Below, piece by piece: positions 21,490 through 32,989 of a DNA stretch of 64,000 bases. Under the pieces are notes generated by a model that ran no database searches, was not told where the DNA came from, and saw only the letters and a program-made list of their open reading frames with translations. How positions within the stretch are numbered: the stretch's first letter is position 1; each line of letters opens with the position of its first letter. Origin of the DNA: Heterohyrax brucei (taxonomy: Eukaryota > Chordata > Mammalia > Hyracoidea > Procaviidae); the NCBI GenBank assembly GCA_028571685.1, contig CM053154.1:6299501-6363500 (forward strand), in the 5' to 3' direction. Position numbers and translations under genes: made by a program.

Positions 21490-22385
21490 CCACTGGTAGG
21501 AAGTCTGGAGGTGTGTCTGGAGGCTGGAGGTATGTCTGACCGAGGCCTCCTGGGACTCAGCCTTGGGCTCAGGGTGGTTCTTCCCCTCGGGAAGTTAGAG
21601 GGCCTCTGACACCACCACACCATTTTGACATTAACTTACCCCTCCCTCCCTTCTTCCTTTCACTTGCAGGCTGCCCACTCCCCTCCTGCCCAGATAGGAA
21701 GTTGTAGTGTGGTTTCAAGCTGCTGCCAAGGGTCCTACAGATACATGACTGAGGCCTCCACAAGGGGCAAGGGAGTGCACTTGATGTAAACAGCAATCAT
21801 GCATGAAGGAGCCTTCCCGGGAGCCTTCCCTCTGTCTCCCGGCTTCTAGACCTTTCCTTCCTCCCTTGCTGTGCTCCATGCTGCCTGATTACGCTTCCAG
21901 AGCCCTGAGCATGCACTGCTCCACTTCATGGTCCTACTTCCGATCAGATCATGTTTCCACATCGCAATCCTGGCACTCTTAGCCTGCCTAGCTTGTGAGC
22001 GCCTTTCCATGGCAGCGTCTGGACAGTGCCTGGGTGTGGTTTGGGAGGCTGTTCAAAAGCCTGCCCTTTCTCCCATGAACACCTGTCTCACTCCCAGTTT
22101 CCAGCTGCAGTGAACCTCTTTCCTGGCCCTAGGAAGCCTGGGGACATGCCTTCCGTTCCCTGACCCTGGTAGTTCCCCTTGAGACTGCTTACTTCCTCCT
22201 AAAGCTTTCCCGGAGGTCTCCAGCTGCACATGCCCCATTCCGACTCCCCACCCTGGAGCTGTGTCTGGCTTCCCCACCTTTCCCTTCTCTGGGAGTCACT
22301 TACCGTGTATGTCAGTGGGCCCCAAACTGCAGGGCTGGTTTGCTGTCCTCCATCCTGGCCCCCCACAGTGCCTTGTGCATGGTTT
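21490..22385. other. Unique sequence, no gene seen
   Basis: GC-moderate DNA with pyrimidine-rich tracts (21625-21690, 21838-21870). No exon or named repeat recognised. Confidence 0.4.
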
Positions 22386-22389
22386 GAAC

Positions 22390-22600
22390 ATTGACAGCAG
22401 GACCCCACATTTACCCAGCACCACTCATGTGCCTCATGCTGTGCTCAGGGCTTTTTGTAAATTCCATCACTGATCCTCAAAGGTTGTCTTAAGGTGGCAG
22501 TTTTTAAAATGCTTATTTTGAGGAGATGTTGGGCCAAGGTCAAGTGTTTGTCAGGCAGCAGATCTCAGAAGCTGATTGAACATGGCTGGGCAGCTCTTAG
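22390..22600 (-). mobile_element. Probable MIR SINE
   Basis: Reverse MIR order, weak: TACCCAGCACCACTCATGTG, CATGCTGTGCTCAGGGC, CCATCACTGATCCTCAAAGG, GGGCCAAGGTCAAGTGT. Confidence 0.45.
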
Positions 22601-22651
22601 AGCCCAGCCCTGTTACTGACTGTAAGCTGACAGCCCTTCAGAATGAGTGCA

Positions 22652-22702
22652 GGGAGGAAGGGAGGGAGGGAGGGAGGGAGAGAGGAAGGGAGGGAGGAGT
22701 TG
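22652..22702. repeat. (GGGA)n microsatellite
   Basis: Imperfect GGGA/GGAA run, mostly pure at 22660-22680. Confidence 0.9.
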
Positions 22703-23382
22703 TCCAAGAGGCAGCTGCCTGGAAAGTCTGATGTTTCATGAAGATCACCACACTTCTAAGAAAATGTAACAGACCCTCCCTCTGTACAGAGCAGCAGCTG
22801 CCTAGCACCTTCGGGTGGCAGGAAAATGCTGGGGTGGACAGAGGGCTTGGCTGGAATGGAACTGAGCTGGGCTCCAGGGCACCGACCCTCTGTTACAAAT
22901 CCACGTCCCAGTGTGGGTTGCAGAGTGTTCGCTCTGACCCAGATGTTCCATCGGAGAGGGAGCTGTTCAGAAGCTATTTTCTCCACCTCTTGAATTGAGT
23001 ATCTTCATTTTGAAAGAATCAATGGCCAGAAAATGAATTTTTTGAAAGACTCCTTTAAAAGCCAGTGTTATTTATAGGAGGGGGACAGGCCCTGTATCTC
23101 ACCTGGAGATAAATAAATACAATCTACCACTCTCCAGTGTTTCAACCTTCTTGACTACAAGTTATCAAACACTTAAATATTTAAAGCCTCAAATTAACTT
23201 TGAGATAACACTAACATGCACCAATGTCCTTTACCCTGATAAGAAGTGCAATGAATGATTTTAAATTAATGCCAAGTGTGTGTGCTCAGAATAGACTAAG
23301 GGACCCCTGTGATTTGTATGCCTGCTGAGCCTGGGCTTGTTGTCTCCTCAGTTGAGGGGGGTGGTGCTTATTAAACAAACCA
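22703..23382. other. Unique sequence, no gene seen
   Basis: No repeat family recognised. The right half (23000-23300) is A/T-rich. Confidence 0.4.
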
Positions 23383-23583
23383 AGAAAGCCAGACCCACTG
23401 CCCTTGAATCGATTCTGACACATGGTGACTCTGCAGGACAGAGCAGAAGTGTCCCATGGGCGCTCAAGGCCATGCAGCTTCACGGGAGTGGTAGCGCTGC
23501 CACATTTGTCTCTCTGGAGTGGCTAGTGGGTCTGAACTGCCGACCTTTCTGTTAGCAGCCCAACGCTTACCTACTGGGCTCTT
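23383..23583 (-). mobile_element. AfroSINE, long form
   Basis: Reverse copy: tail CTTGAATCGATTCTGACACA, CAGGACAGAGCAGAAGTGTC, an extra middle block, then GTCTGAACTGCCGACC and TTAGCAGCCCAACGCTTACC. At about 200 bp it belongs to the long form seen also at 24003, 46427 and 48000. Confidence 0.8.
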
Positions 23584-24002
23584 TGTTAAACAAACTCAGG
23601 GACAAACATCAATGTGATTTCCAGGTGCCAGACAGGAAGCTGAGCTGCAGCGCTGAGCTGCCCCGGGCCCCTGTGCTGACATCCCTGGTTGAGTAATCCC
23701 GAGGGCTTGTGCCTCCGTTGTTTGGTCCCCGGGGCAGCCGCGTGCTCAGGCTGGCTCTGTTCTCACGACGACCCTGCGAGGCAGGTGGGGGGCAGAGTGT
23801 CCGAGGACGTTTGCACGAGTCGGGAGCCGCCAGAGCAAGATTCACGGTTTACCCGAGCTGTGCGCGGCTGCTGCAGCCTCTGCAGTTACCGGGGACCCAT
23901 CTGACTTTTGCTTTTACAATTAAAATATGCACAATCTTTGGCCCAGAAATTGTACTCCTCAGTACTTACTGTATGTGCACTGTCAGTGGTGGTTACCTGA
24001 CG

Positions 24003-24197
24003 GAGCCCTGGTGGCACAGCGGTTCCGTGCTCACCTGCCACCCGGAGGGCAGCAGTGTCCACCCGCCAGCTGCTCCCCGTGGAAGGACACGGCAGTCGTT
24101 GGCATAAAGACAGACAGCTTTGGAGACTCTGTACGGCAGTTCTGGTCTGTTTCTAGGGTCGCTATGAGTTGGAGTGACTTGATGGCGGCTGATTTGG
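24003..24197 (+). mobile_element. AfroSINE, long form
   Basis: Starts GGAGCCCTGGTGGCACAGCG, has the long-form block with GGACACGGCAGTCG, then GTCGCTATGAGTTGGAGTGA and TGATGGCGGCTGATTTGG. The head is close to consensus. Confidence 0.8.
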
Positions 24198-24540
24198 GAC
24201 TACATACGCTGCCGTCAGTCCCTCTACATGTATAGTGCCAGAGGACTCGCCGCTCCGTTGTGCCTTTCGTGTTTGCCCTGTACGTGTGGTCCTGACAAGG
24301 TCTCTGAGACTTACTGTTAAGCTGGGGAGTGCGTTTCTCAGGCGCCCTGTTCAAGAGTTCTGTGAAACTTTGTGCTTTTTCTTCCTAGAGCTCCTTACAC
24401 TTGAAATTAAGTAAGTTTTCTAGTGTGTATTTCTTTCTAAATGTCTGTTTTATTCTGGTCAGACCTGCAAGCTTTTGAAGGGTAGTAACTGCGGCTTCAC
24501 TAATGAGCCCACAGCGTCTGGCTGTCCCGGACAAGTGTGT
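24198..24540. other. Unique sequence, no gene seen
   Basis: No exon or named repeat recognised between the SINE and the tetranucleotide array. Confidence 0.4.
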
Positions 24541-24544
24541 GGGC

Positions 24545-24672
24545 GGGCTGATTGGATGACGGACTGACTGGATGATGGACTGACTGGATGACGGACTGGA
24601 TGACTGACGGATGACTGGATGACTGACGGACGGAAGGACGGACGGAGCGTGGGACGCACGCACGCACGCAGA
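24545..24672. repeat. Degenerate (GGAT/GACT/GACG)n array ending in (CGCA)n
   Basis: A tetranucleotide-based array of GGATGACTGACT-like units with many CpG variants, changing to GGACGGAC and then a short (ACGC)n. Reads as serine/valine/proline-rich frames on the minus strand, which are artefacts. Confidence 0.9.
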
Positions 24673-25600
24673 CCTGTGCTGGCATGCGACTCTTCTGGTG
24701 AGCTCCACGGAGCGCCAGGGACAAATCACTGATCGTAAACAAATGGAGGTCAGAAACAGCCTGGAAAACTAACAGCTCATTTTGGGTTTCCAGTCTTTTT
24801 CTTAGCCGGACATGGCAGATAATGACCCCTTGAATTCGGTAGGTAGCCGTTGGCATTCATCTCAAAGTACGTTAAACAAACAAACAACGGAACATACTGG
24901 GGCAGGCGGAACTGGTCTATGGACTTGGACCAAATTGCCGCCACTGCCCTGCCGGCCTCTGCTTTTCCCCGTTGCCTCCGTCTCGGCCTGGCCTGTCTCT
25001 ACACTGGCCTCGTTTTTCCGGTTGTTCATGACTTCTGCCATGAGATCATGGCAGGATTGGAGGGTGATGGGGTGGGCAGGGACCGACCAGGCCCGCTGCT
25101 GCCCTGTCTGGAGGCCTCTGTTGCAGCCTTCACGTATGAAACCCCAGAGAATGATCTGGAGTGACTGAGGTGCAGACAGCTGTCCCTCCCTGAGCCCATC
25201 ACTGGGGACATGGGGGTGAGGTTAGGTGATGCTCCATGGCATCACACAGTGGAGTGGCAAGTGCCAAGGAAAGGAATGACACTGACAGCAGAGCAGACAG
25301 ACACTGTTGGTCCGGTGAGTTGAAAGAGAATTTCTCTGAATCAGTCGAGGTGACAGATCCATGAGGTTCAAGTTCAAGCAGAGAGTGGTCGTTCACCAAC
25401 CTTCTTACCCAGAGTGTCACCAGCCTAATCCGTAAGCCCAGTGTCTCCTCTCCTCCTGAAGTCCTCATCAGTAGACTGGACACCAATAGTAATAAACAAA
25501 TGATGAAACACACCATCCCACTCCCACAAGTTCCTGTGCTGTATCTACCAAAGAAGCTGTGCAGAAAAAAGTAATTCAGTAACTCAGTGCATATCCCAAC
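24673..25600. other. Unique sequence, no gene seen
   Basis: Open frames exist (24812-25168, 25199-25642) but overlap on opposite strands and show no domain. No named repeat recognised. Confidence 0.4.
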
Positions 25601-25606
25601 AAGCAA

Positions 25607-25656
25607 GCACGCCCACCCCCCCGCCCGCCCGCACGCACGCACGCAAGCACACGAGC
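25607..25656. repeat. (CCCG/GCAC)n microsatellite
   Basis: CCACCCCCCCGCCCGCCCGC followed by (GCAC)n. CpG-rich and directly against the tail of a reverse SINE. Confidence 0.85.
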
Positions 25657-25657
25657 A

Positions 25658-25823
25658 AAGCTGCTACTGTCAAGTTCATTCTGACTTGCGGAAACCTCAC
25701 AGGGTTTCCAAGGCTGATAAGTCCTCCCAGAAACGACCGCCACCTCTCCATCCCTGAGAGCTGTTGGTGGTTTAGAACAGCTGAATCTTCATTTCTTGAA
25801 TCAGTGCCCCACCAGGGCCCCTA
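25658..25823 (-). mobile_element. AfroSINE
   Basis: Reverse copy with tail ACTGTCAAGTTCATTCTGAC, AGGGTTTCCAAGGCTGATAA and head GAATCAGTGCCCCACCAGGG. Diverged. Confidence 0.65.
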
Positions 25824-27510
25824 GTGCGTGCTGGGGAGTATTTCAAGGTTAGAAAAGGAGAGAAAATAGAGAAAAAGTAGAGTGAAAAGAAGAGAAAGTC
25901 CTGGGGAGGAGAGAGTCGATGCCCTTTCTCTGAGGCACACTGTAAAGCGTTGTTTAAATTACAGTATTATGTGGTCTTTGAGGGTGCTGGCTTTTGTCTC
26001 GGTCACCTTCAGAGAGACGCTGTCTGTGGTTGGACCTCATCACGATGTCACTGTCTTGCCACAGGTGCTTGCTGCATCTTTGCTGCTGAGACTTAGAGGT
26101 TAAAGGGTAGCTAGATGCCGTCATGTCCAGGTGCCTAGAAGCCGTGTCAGAAGCATGTAACAGACTTGCACGAAGAGTATTTTACTGTACCAAGCAAGCA
26201 GCTCTCCCTGCCCATGCTGGACCTCTGGGAAGAGCTTTGACAGCCTCATGGGTCCAGTGGGAGGAGATCTTGATGTCATCAAGCAGTTATGAGGGGGCAG
26301 ACATCTCCCAGATGGAAGTGGAATCCCCAGGTACGTATGTAAGCTGCTGGACATTATGAATATCGGAGTGAGTGCTCTGGGCCATGTTCTCTTACCTGCT
26401 GACCTCACAGATTGTGTTTGAATACATGCCTCTGGGAAAAGGAACAGGACCCTGCAGTCTGGGTGTGATAACTGTGGAACTTGTAATCCCATGTCACACC
26501 TGCAGGCTGGAATGCAGGGGATTCTTCGCTTCGTCCAGGAAGGCTGGCGTTGCACTGGGGCCAAGGTCAAGGGGATTTAAAGGACATGACTCCTATGTTC
26601 TGGAAACCACCATCGAGTTCAGGGCTTTCTCAAACCTGGGACCAGTAGACCTGGCAGCCCAGGCTGCAAGGCTCTGGGAAATGTTGTCACCTTCCCACAG
26701 AAGTTTTTGTTCTGGGAGGGTGTGGGCTGCCACTCATCCTCACAGTCACAGATACTCACTGAGCACCAAGTATACATTGAACGTTCCAGTCTGCAGGTCA
26801 CAGATGATAGTTTAGTGTCTTCTGGTGTCTCTGCAGCCTGCAGCACCTTTGTGGTTGAGTGGAATCTACTGAAACAGTTGCACAGACTTCCTGTGTTTTA
26901 GTTCTTGTTCTCATCATTCAAACTGCTGTTGCCAGTTGAGTGAGGGTCTCTCTGTCAAGACCCTCATGAAATGCTCTGTTGCCCTGGCGGTGTCCTGCCT
27001 CGCTTTCCGGGCACATTTAGAACTTGAGCACCTTGAAGGCAATGCTGTCACCGTGTCTGAGTGCCTCTGCAGCTGCTAGTCATTGGAGTGACATGGAGAA
27101 GCTTGCCTCTGCAGTCTAGATGGCCACGTGGTGCCCCCTGGAGAACTGGGTTTAATTCATCGTGAAAGCCTCCCAGGTATCATCCTGTTGTAGAGATCCC
27201 TCAGAGGGCTGGAGCCCTCTTCACCTCATCAGGCACCCCAGGCTGCTGGGTCGTTCTGATACGTGAGCAGAGGCAGGCACCACGCTGGGTACCCACAGGA
27301 AGGCTCTTGGAACTGACTCTGCAGAGGAGTCGAAGGCTGGGGGCACAGGACAGAGGATGGAGTCTGGAATTTCGAAGCCTGGAAGCGCTGGTCCTAGAGA
27401 GTGAAGGGGAAGTGGCTGCCAAACAGCAGGTGACATCTTCCATCAGGTGGTTAAAGAAACTGGCTTCTCACAGGGCCATGGTCTGGTTCAGCCCCTGCTG
27501 TGATTTGCAT
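25824..27510. other. Unique sequence, no gene seen
   Basis: No repeat family assigned and no exon recognised. A reverse CTCF-like core lies at about 27126-27142 (GTGCCCCCTGGAGAAC), with mismatches. Two overlapping open frames of about 148 codons lie on opposite strands at 26121-26815, without domains. Confidence 0.4.
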
Positions 27511-27514
27511 TTCT

Positions 27515-27600
27515 AATAAATTCCCTGCTCAAAATCGGCATTTCCACCCCAGATGTACAGAATCAGAGTTTACATTTTAACAACATACTCAGTGATTCTT
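27515..27600 (+). mobile_element. MER5-type hAT fragment
   Basis: CCACCCCAGATGTACAGAAT, CAGAGTTTACATTTTAACAA and CTCAGTGATTCTTA match the right half of MER5 elements. Non-autonomous DNA transposon fossil. Confidence 0.55.
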
Positions 27601-28439
27601 AGGTATAATTTCCTGAGAACTTGTCAGTCATTGTCAGAAATGCACATTCTGGCTAGAAATGCAGTTCACCAGCAGGGGACTTGCTAGAACTGGCTCAGAG
27701 CCCTGCTCCCTGCCTCCTGGGGATCCAAGTGAGAAGGGGCCCCTCTAGGGCTGAGAAATGGGCCTGCCAAGCAGCTGGCAGGTGATGAGGTGGCAGAGAG
27801 AAGGCCAGGACAGGGCTGGGGAGGCTGGGCTCTACATAGGGGCTAGAGACTCCCTTCCACCTGGCTCTGCTGGCCCAAGACCCTAAAATTAGTTTTCAGT
27901 TTGGTTGTAAAAAAAAAAAAAATAGCCATGAGAATGAGCCTCAGTGCTCGCACACCCTGTACTTGTCTGCTGGTCTCTGGGCTGAGAGCCCCTCCTGCGC
28001 TGTTTCCTTGCAGCATCATCACTGACGGCTCGTCTTCCACCTGCCGACCTGCCGACTCGTGAACGACCGAGCCGTTACGATTCTCCTTTTGTCGAGAAGT
28101 CTCACCTGAACTACTGCCCACATCCTGTACGCGTCTGCCTTCTGAATGCATTGCTCTGCTGCTTGTCCCCTCTGCTGCTGTCACTTGTGTCCTCTGCTGA
28201 GACTTCCCCAGCCTCTGTCCTTACTCCTGCCCTCTTCCCCTTTGCCATGTCCTCTTTGTCATGTCCCCGTTCATTCCTTTCAAGCCACCAAAGCCTTTCT
28301 TCCAATGTGTAAACCCAGCTGTGCCGTTACCTTGCTCAGCCCGTTCTGATAACTTTTCAACATACTTTGAGTTAAATGAACGTGTTCCTTCTCTGGTTTT
28401 AGAGGACCTATGTTGACTGGCGTTCGTCTCCCTTTAAAA
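27601..28439. other. Unique sequence, no gene seen
   Basis: No exon recognised. The part before 28440 may belong to the same L2 copy but is too diverged to claim. A 13-A run lies at 27909-27921. Confidence 0.35.
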
Positions 28440-28790
28440 AAACTTCTTTTTCTGCCTCAGGGCCTTTGCATTTGCTGTGTCTGATGCCTGAAATGCAGAT
28501 CCTCGCTGTCCTCATGACCCATTCTCTCCCTGCATTCTGGTGTGTATCCAAGTAGCAGTATTTCCCAGAGGCCTTTGGTTAGCATACAGCCATCCTTTTT
28601 ATTTATGCCATCATTCAGTATCTCCTCACTTTGTTTTATTTTTCTGTATAGTATTTATCACTACCTGACATAGTTTTGTTTATTGTCTGTCTTCCCCACT
28701 GTTAGCCAAGCTCCATGAAGTCCAGGACGCTAACCCACATACCCTGTTTCAAATTCCTGATAAGCACTCAAAATAGAACATGAATGGAGC
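28440..28790 (+). mobile_element. L2 LINE 3' end
   Basis: Clear L2 order: CTCAGGGCCTTTGCATTTGC, GATGCCTGAAATGCAGATC, CCCAGAGGCCTTTGG, TTTTATTTTTCTGTATAGTA, ATCACTACCTGACATAGTT, TTTATTGTCTGTCTTCCCCA and AAGCTCCATGAAGTCCAGGA. Ancient and 5'-truncated. Confidence 0.75.
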
Positions 28791-29551
28791 CATACAGTAA
28801 CTCTGTAATGGGGGCTGGAGATTGCATTCCGTAACTGGTGTGAGTCCAGTGTCTTGCAATTTGCAGTTATCCAAATGTCATCATGTGGCTTATGTGTTTT
28901 CATCCTTGTACCAGCAGGGCAGTCGTGATAATTGCTCTTTCCATCTTACTATACAAATACTATATCCCAGGGTATTTCCAAGACTATACACTTTGTACAC
29001 AGTGCAGTGTGGACTCAACATAGCTGTTTTCAACTCCTTGATGCTTTTCTAGTTATTGACTTCTTTTGGTGTAGTCAAGTATCTGAGTAAAAGAGGTCCT
29101 TGGGAAATTTTAAACTTTTAAGAAATTTGGAAAGAGAGTTTTTCTTTATGTGTGCGAGAAGCCATTGGAATGATCCCTTAGGGAAGCCACCAGAACTGGT
29201 GGCAACAAAATGCAGTTCCTAATTAGAGAACTATCTGGGAGAGATGATATGAGGGCAGGCGATTGGAGGATGGGGAGTAGTGACCTCTGGATTCGTATAA
29301 GAACCCCCCTGTTACTTATATTACAGTTTCCACTCATGACTGGAGACTCAAGTCAGTGATGTCACCCATTCACTTTGGATATGCTTTTTGGGGGGACTTA
29401 TGCTTATTCGGTTGACCCTGTGCAATTTAGCATTTGCTGAAAAGACTGTGCTGTCTCCACTGTTACAACTTAGATGTCTCTATGTGTGTAGTTTTTTTTC
29501 TGGACTCTGCTCTTTTCCACTGGTTTATTTGTCTGTCTTTGTGATAAGTGC
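28791..29551. other. Unique sequence, no gene seen
   Basis: No named repeat or exon recognised. Confidence 0.4.
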
Positions 29552-29553
29552 TA

Positions 29554-30094
29554 CAAGGTCTGGCAGTTAAGTTGGTGAACTCATCCTAGAAAAAGTGCTA
29601 TATACCTCACTGCTAAATATCACTACAGTCACCTTTGAGGTTTTCCCCTTGGGAAGCCATGCGCCAACACCAGCACCTAGTCCATCCTTCAAAGCCGTTT
29701 TGGAACTACTTTTCTGGCATGGCCATCAGAGCTGTTATTGTATTACCGTTGATGTCCTGAATGTCATCCAAATGTCTTTCTTTCAATATTTTCATTATCT
29801 TTGGGTAAAAGTCACTGGGGGCCAGATCAGGTGAGGAGGTGGTTTATGTGTTTACTGGCTAAAAACCGTCTCACAGACAACTGTACAGTTAAGTTTGCAA
29901 ACTTGCCACCATGCACAATGGCCATTCCAGAAAGAGTTCCAAAATTGCTTCGAAGATGGACTAGGTGCTGCTGTCTGTGCATGGCTTTCCAAGGAGGTAT
30001 ACGTCGAAGGTGACCATAGTGATATTCAGCAGTGTGGTATGTAGCACTTAGAACAATTAAGAATTAAGTTTGTGGACTTAATTGTTGGACTTTG
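29554..30094. mobile_element. Mariner-derived element with long inverted arms
   Basis: Flanked by TA on both sides (29552-29553, 30095-30096). The left arm 29554-29726 is the reverse complement of the right arm 29918-30094 over about 170 bp, including the shared GATGGACTAGGTGCTG and GTGATATT(C/T)AGCAGTG segments. The spacer encodes, on the minus strand at 29808-29834, SPDLAPSDF, the mariner transposase motif that holds the third catalytic aspartate, followed by a frame into the left arm. It may be one internally rearranged element or two copies in opposite orientation. Not functional. Confidence 0.75.
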
Positions 30095-30096
30095 TA

Positions 30097-30126
30097 TGGG
30101 TTAGAATCAACTTGATGGCAGTTTTT
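30097..30126 (+). mobile_element. AfroSINE/RTE tail fragment
   Basis: GGTTAGAATCAACTTGATGG is the SINE tail. It directly follows the mariner end and is followed by a T6 and a G10 run (30122-30138). Confidence 0.5.
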
Positions 30127-30138
30127 TGGGGGGGGGGT

Positions 30139-30890
30139 TGTGATAATACCATCCTGTCTTAATTATTCTGCCTTTAAAATATGACCTCTGGGAATGTGAA
30201 TCTCCCAAATTTGTTCTCCTTCGGGGTGTGCTTTGGCTCTTCCTGGCCTTTTGCGTCCCCGTGACTTACAGAGTCAGCTCATCGCTGTCATAGACAGCGC
30301 GTTTGATACAGAAATCAGTTTGGGGAGAAGTCCATCTTTATAGTGCTGAGTTTTCTATCCTTTGAAAGTAATGTACCCTCTCATATACGTAGTTCATATT
30401 TAATGTACCTCAATAATATGTTTTTAAATTTTTCCATGTAGTGTTTTGGTTTTATTTAGTTTTAGCATTTGAAATTTCACGATGCTGTTGTAAATGATAT
30501 TTAATTTTGAAGAATTTTCTATCACTTTGCTTCTCATATGGAAATAGAATGTTTTTTTATATATTTACCTTTTATCTGACACATTGCTGAAACTCTTAAT
30601 TGTAACAGTTTATCTGCGGATTCATTCATATATTGTAATATGCATATTTCTTTATTTCTGAGCCTCGTGTAACTTCGCTTTCTTTTGTGGTGGCCCGACT
30701 GGTACACTGTTAGAGAGCTGGCGTTCGTGGGTGTCTTTACCTCCTTCTCAGCCTCCGGGGGAACACTTGGATCCTTTACCTTTAAATAGGATGTTTGCTG
30801 TAGTTTTTTGGTGGAGAATCTTTATCAGACTAAGAAAGTAAGTACCCTTATAATCCTAGTTTGCCAGTATTATTTTTCATGAATGGGTGT
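30139..30890. other. Unique A/T-rich sequence
   Basis: T-rich DNA that may include old LINE material (ATGGAAATAGAATGTTTTTT-like stretches), but no family is certain. No exon. Confidence 0.35.
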
Positions 30891-30897
30891 TGCCAAG

Positions 30898-30921
30898 TCA
30901 GCCAAGTGCCGTCGAGTCGGA
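30898..30921 (-). repeat. Orphan SINE/RTE tail tag
   Basis: CCAAGTGCCGTCGAGTCGGA is the consensus-like tail with no body attached. An identical 20-mer sits at 49790-49809. Confidence 0.5.
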
Positions 30922-30924
30922 TCA

Positions 30925-31075
30925 AAACTTCATTTTATTACTTTTTCTTTAAAAAATTTATCAGTAGAACTGAAATTTTTTCTTCAGTAGACATTTTTGT
31001 GAATTTTGGCATATTTATAGATTTGTGTAACCACCACCATTGCCGTTCAGACCAAGTCCAGCTCCCTAAGGCGCC
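30925..31075 (-). mobile_element. Possible L1M 3' UTR scrap
   Basis: GAATTTTGGCATATTTATAG and TTTGTGTAACCACCACCATT resemble reversed L1M 3' UTR text. Short and diverged. Confidence 0.35.
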
Positions 31076-32480
31076 CTCATTCTGTTTCTGTAGTCAGTCT
31101 CTCCCAGCTCTTCTGTCCCAGCAGCCACTGATTGGCTCACCGCACTGAAGAACCCTGCGTCACCTGAATGGCCCCTGTTTAGACCAGGTAACTTGGCTTT
31201 TAGTCTTCCTTCATTCCCCCGAGTCTGGCCATCCCAGGTGGCATTCGGAGCCAAAGCTTGGACCTGGAATCCACACCATCACTGTCGTCACTGGAACTGG
31301 ACAAGCTGGGGCCTGCTACAGGCACCCTGGCTTTCTGCACCCCACAGTTGTGGGTGGGCCCTTCCTCCATGCCAGGCTCTGTCCAGGCCTCAGAAATGAG
31401 AGTGGGTCAGGGGGTGACTTCCCCTCAGACAGCTTGGCAGACACTGTAACAGGTGGTCTTACAGGCTCTGAGGCAGCACTAGGAGCAGGGAGCACCCAGG
31501 TCCTTGGGTGACGCCAGGGCGGGCTCCTAGAGGAGGGGCCCACTGAGCCGGGCCTTAGTGTTGAGTAGTGTCTTCCCAGCTGGATGTGGGAGAGGAGAAC
31601 TGGGGAGGAGGGATGAGCATGTGCAGAGGCACAGAGGCTGCCTCATTTCAGGAAGAGCACACAATGCGGAGGGCTGGAGCCTGTGGCGTGAGGCTGGGGG
31701 CCACTTGGTGCTGTGGATGGACTTCCTGCTTGTATTTTGAAGTGTTAGATAAAACTTATCTTTAATGTTTTCCTAATTGAATAACTGCAGCATTATTGCT
31801 CTTCCATTGTTTGAAAAACTCAATTCAAATCTCTACAGATTAACAGTAATCTCATGTTTTAGAAAGATAATGTGTGTGTCTTGAGCATGGAGTATCTGAG
31901 GAAGTGCGGTGGTCAGGACCTGCCCCAGGCAAGGAGACTGAAGGTGCCTGTGACTTCAGGAAGGTCTCTTCACATGTTGAGGCCATCAGGATACGAGTGT
32001 CCCAGAAGAGTGGTTTACGATGCCCTGAGAACTCCACAGAGCAGCACTTGCAGAGCAGGGCAGTGGACGAGCACAGGGAACCTGGAAAATTCTTGCCTCA
32101 TGGCAGGAACAGGCCCCTCTCCCTGGAGACTCAGTGGCACTTTGTAGCCCCTGGCCCAGGGCAGGCTTCCCCAGGGCTGGCAGAGCTTCCAGGAGACAAG
32201 CAGTTCAGGGCAACTGACAGGCCCTGGTCCAGGAGATGCCAGAAACTGGGTGCTGGCTGGACACAGCAGGCTGTAGGCAGTGAAGAGGGGCATGTTTTAA
32301 CTGGCACTAGAGGTCCAAGCCCCAGTGGGCACGCCCTCTAGGGACACTTTCTGGAGAAGTGGGTTCAGAGGGCACTGAGTCAGGGTAGGTGGGAGCGGGG
32401 TGACAGGAGGTGGGAGCAGGGTGATGGCAGCGCAGAGCAGAGGGTCCCTTAGGCTGCCCCCCTATTCAGGCCCGCTCCAA
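31076..32480. other. Unique sequence, no gene seen
   Basis: Open frame 31874-32341 (155 codons) was inspected: no domain, low-complexity composition, no supporting splice context. The 31560-31740 part may belong to an old unnamed repeat related to 19380-20230. Confidence 0.35.
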
Positions 32481-32489
32481 GGACCTCCG

Positions 32490-32625
32490 GGGGTTGAGAC
32501 TGCCTGAGTTGGAGTCCCTGCCCTTCCACTTACCACCTGGGGCACTCAGAAAACTTTTTAATATCCTTGAGCCTGAGTTTCATTCTGTAAAATGAAGATG
32601 CTATCAAAATCAGACATCCAAAGCA
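32490..32625 (+). mobile_element. MIR SINE
   Basis: MIR order: GACTGCCTGAGTTGGAGTCC, TTCCACTTACCACCTGGGGC, CTTGAGCCTGAGTTTCATTC, TGTAAAATGAAGATG. Confidence 0.6.
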
Positions 32626-32989
32626 TCTATCATTTGTCCCTGTGCGAGGATTCTTCGGGCCCTGTTCTGCGCTCTGTCTGCTCCAACAAGAGCACAAGTG
32701 TGGGAAGCAATGTGAAAGCTGCACTGGGACGGGGAATGTCTTGGGGTCACACACACTTTCTTGGATGGTTTTGCTGGGGACTGTTGCAGAAGATGGAGCC
32801 ATGAGATGATCCTTGTCTTCTGCTTGCCTCTGCTCTGAGATCAGATGGGTGGACGTTAAGCGTGAACAGATGCCCCTTCTGTCCAGGGGGAGTTTGCTCA
32901 CCCTGCCAGACCCACTCCTCCCAACTCCCCCTCACACTCAGCCTCCTGCTCAAAGGTGCCCAGGATCTTGTGCCCCTGGGCAGCTGTGC

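Noticed and set aside
24459-24856. Serine/histidine/proline-rich repeat protein on the minus strand
   Set aside because: The frame is a translation of the tetranucleotide array.
25605-25656. CRISPR-like or spacer-containing array
   Set aside because: Simple microsatellite. No spacer-repeat architecture occurs anywhere in the window, and the host is a mammal.
29521-30126. Mariner inserted at the TA of an AfroSINE tail
   Set aside because: The right side is a SINE tail, but I could not find a convincing SINE body on the left side, so nesting is not claimed.
31874-32341. 155-codon plus-strand frame
   Set aside because: Glycine/serine/arginine-rich low-complexity translation with no recognised motif.
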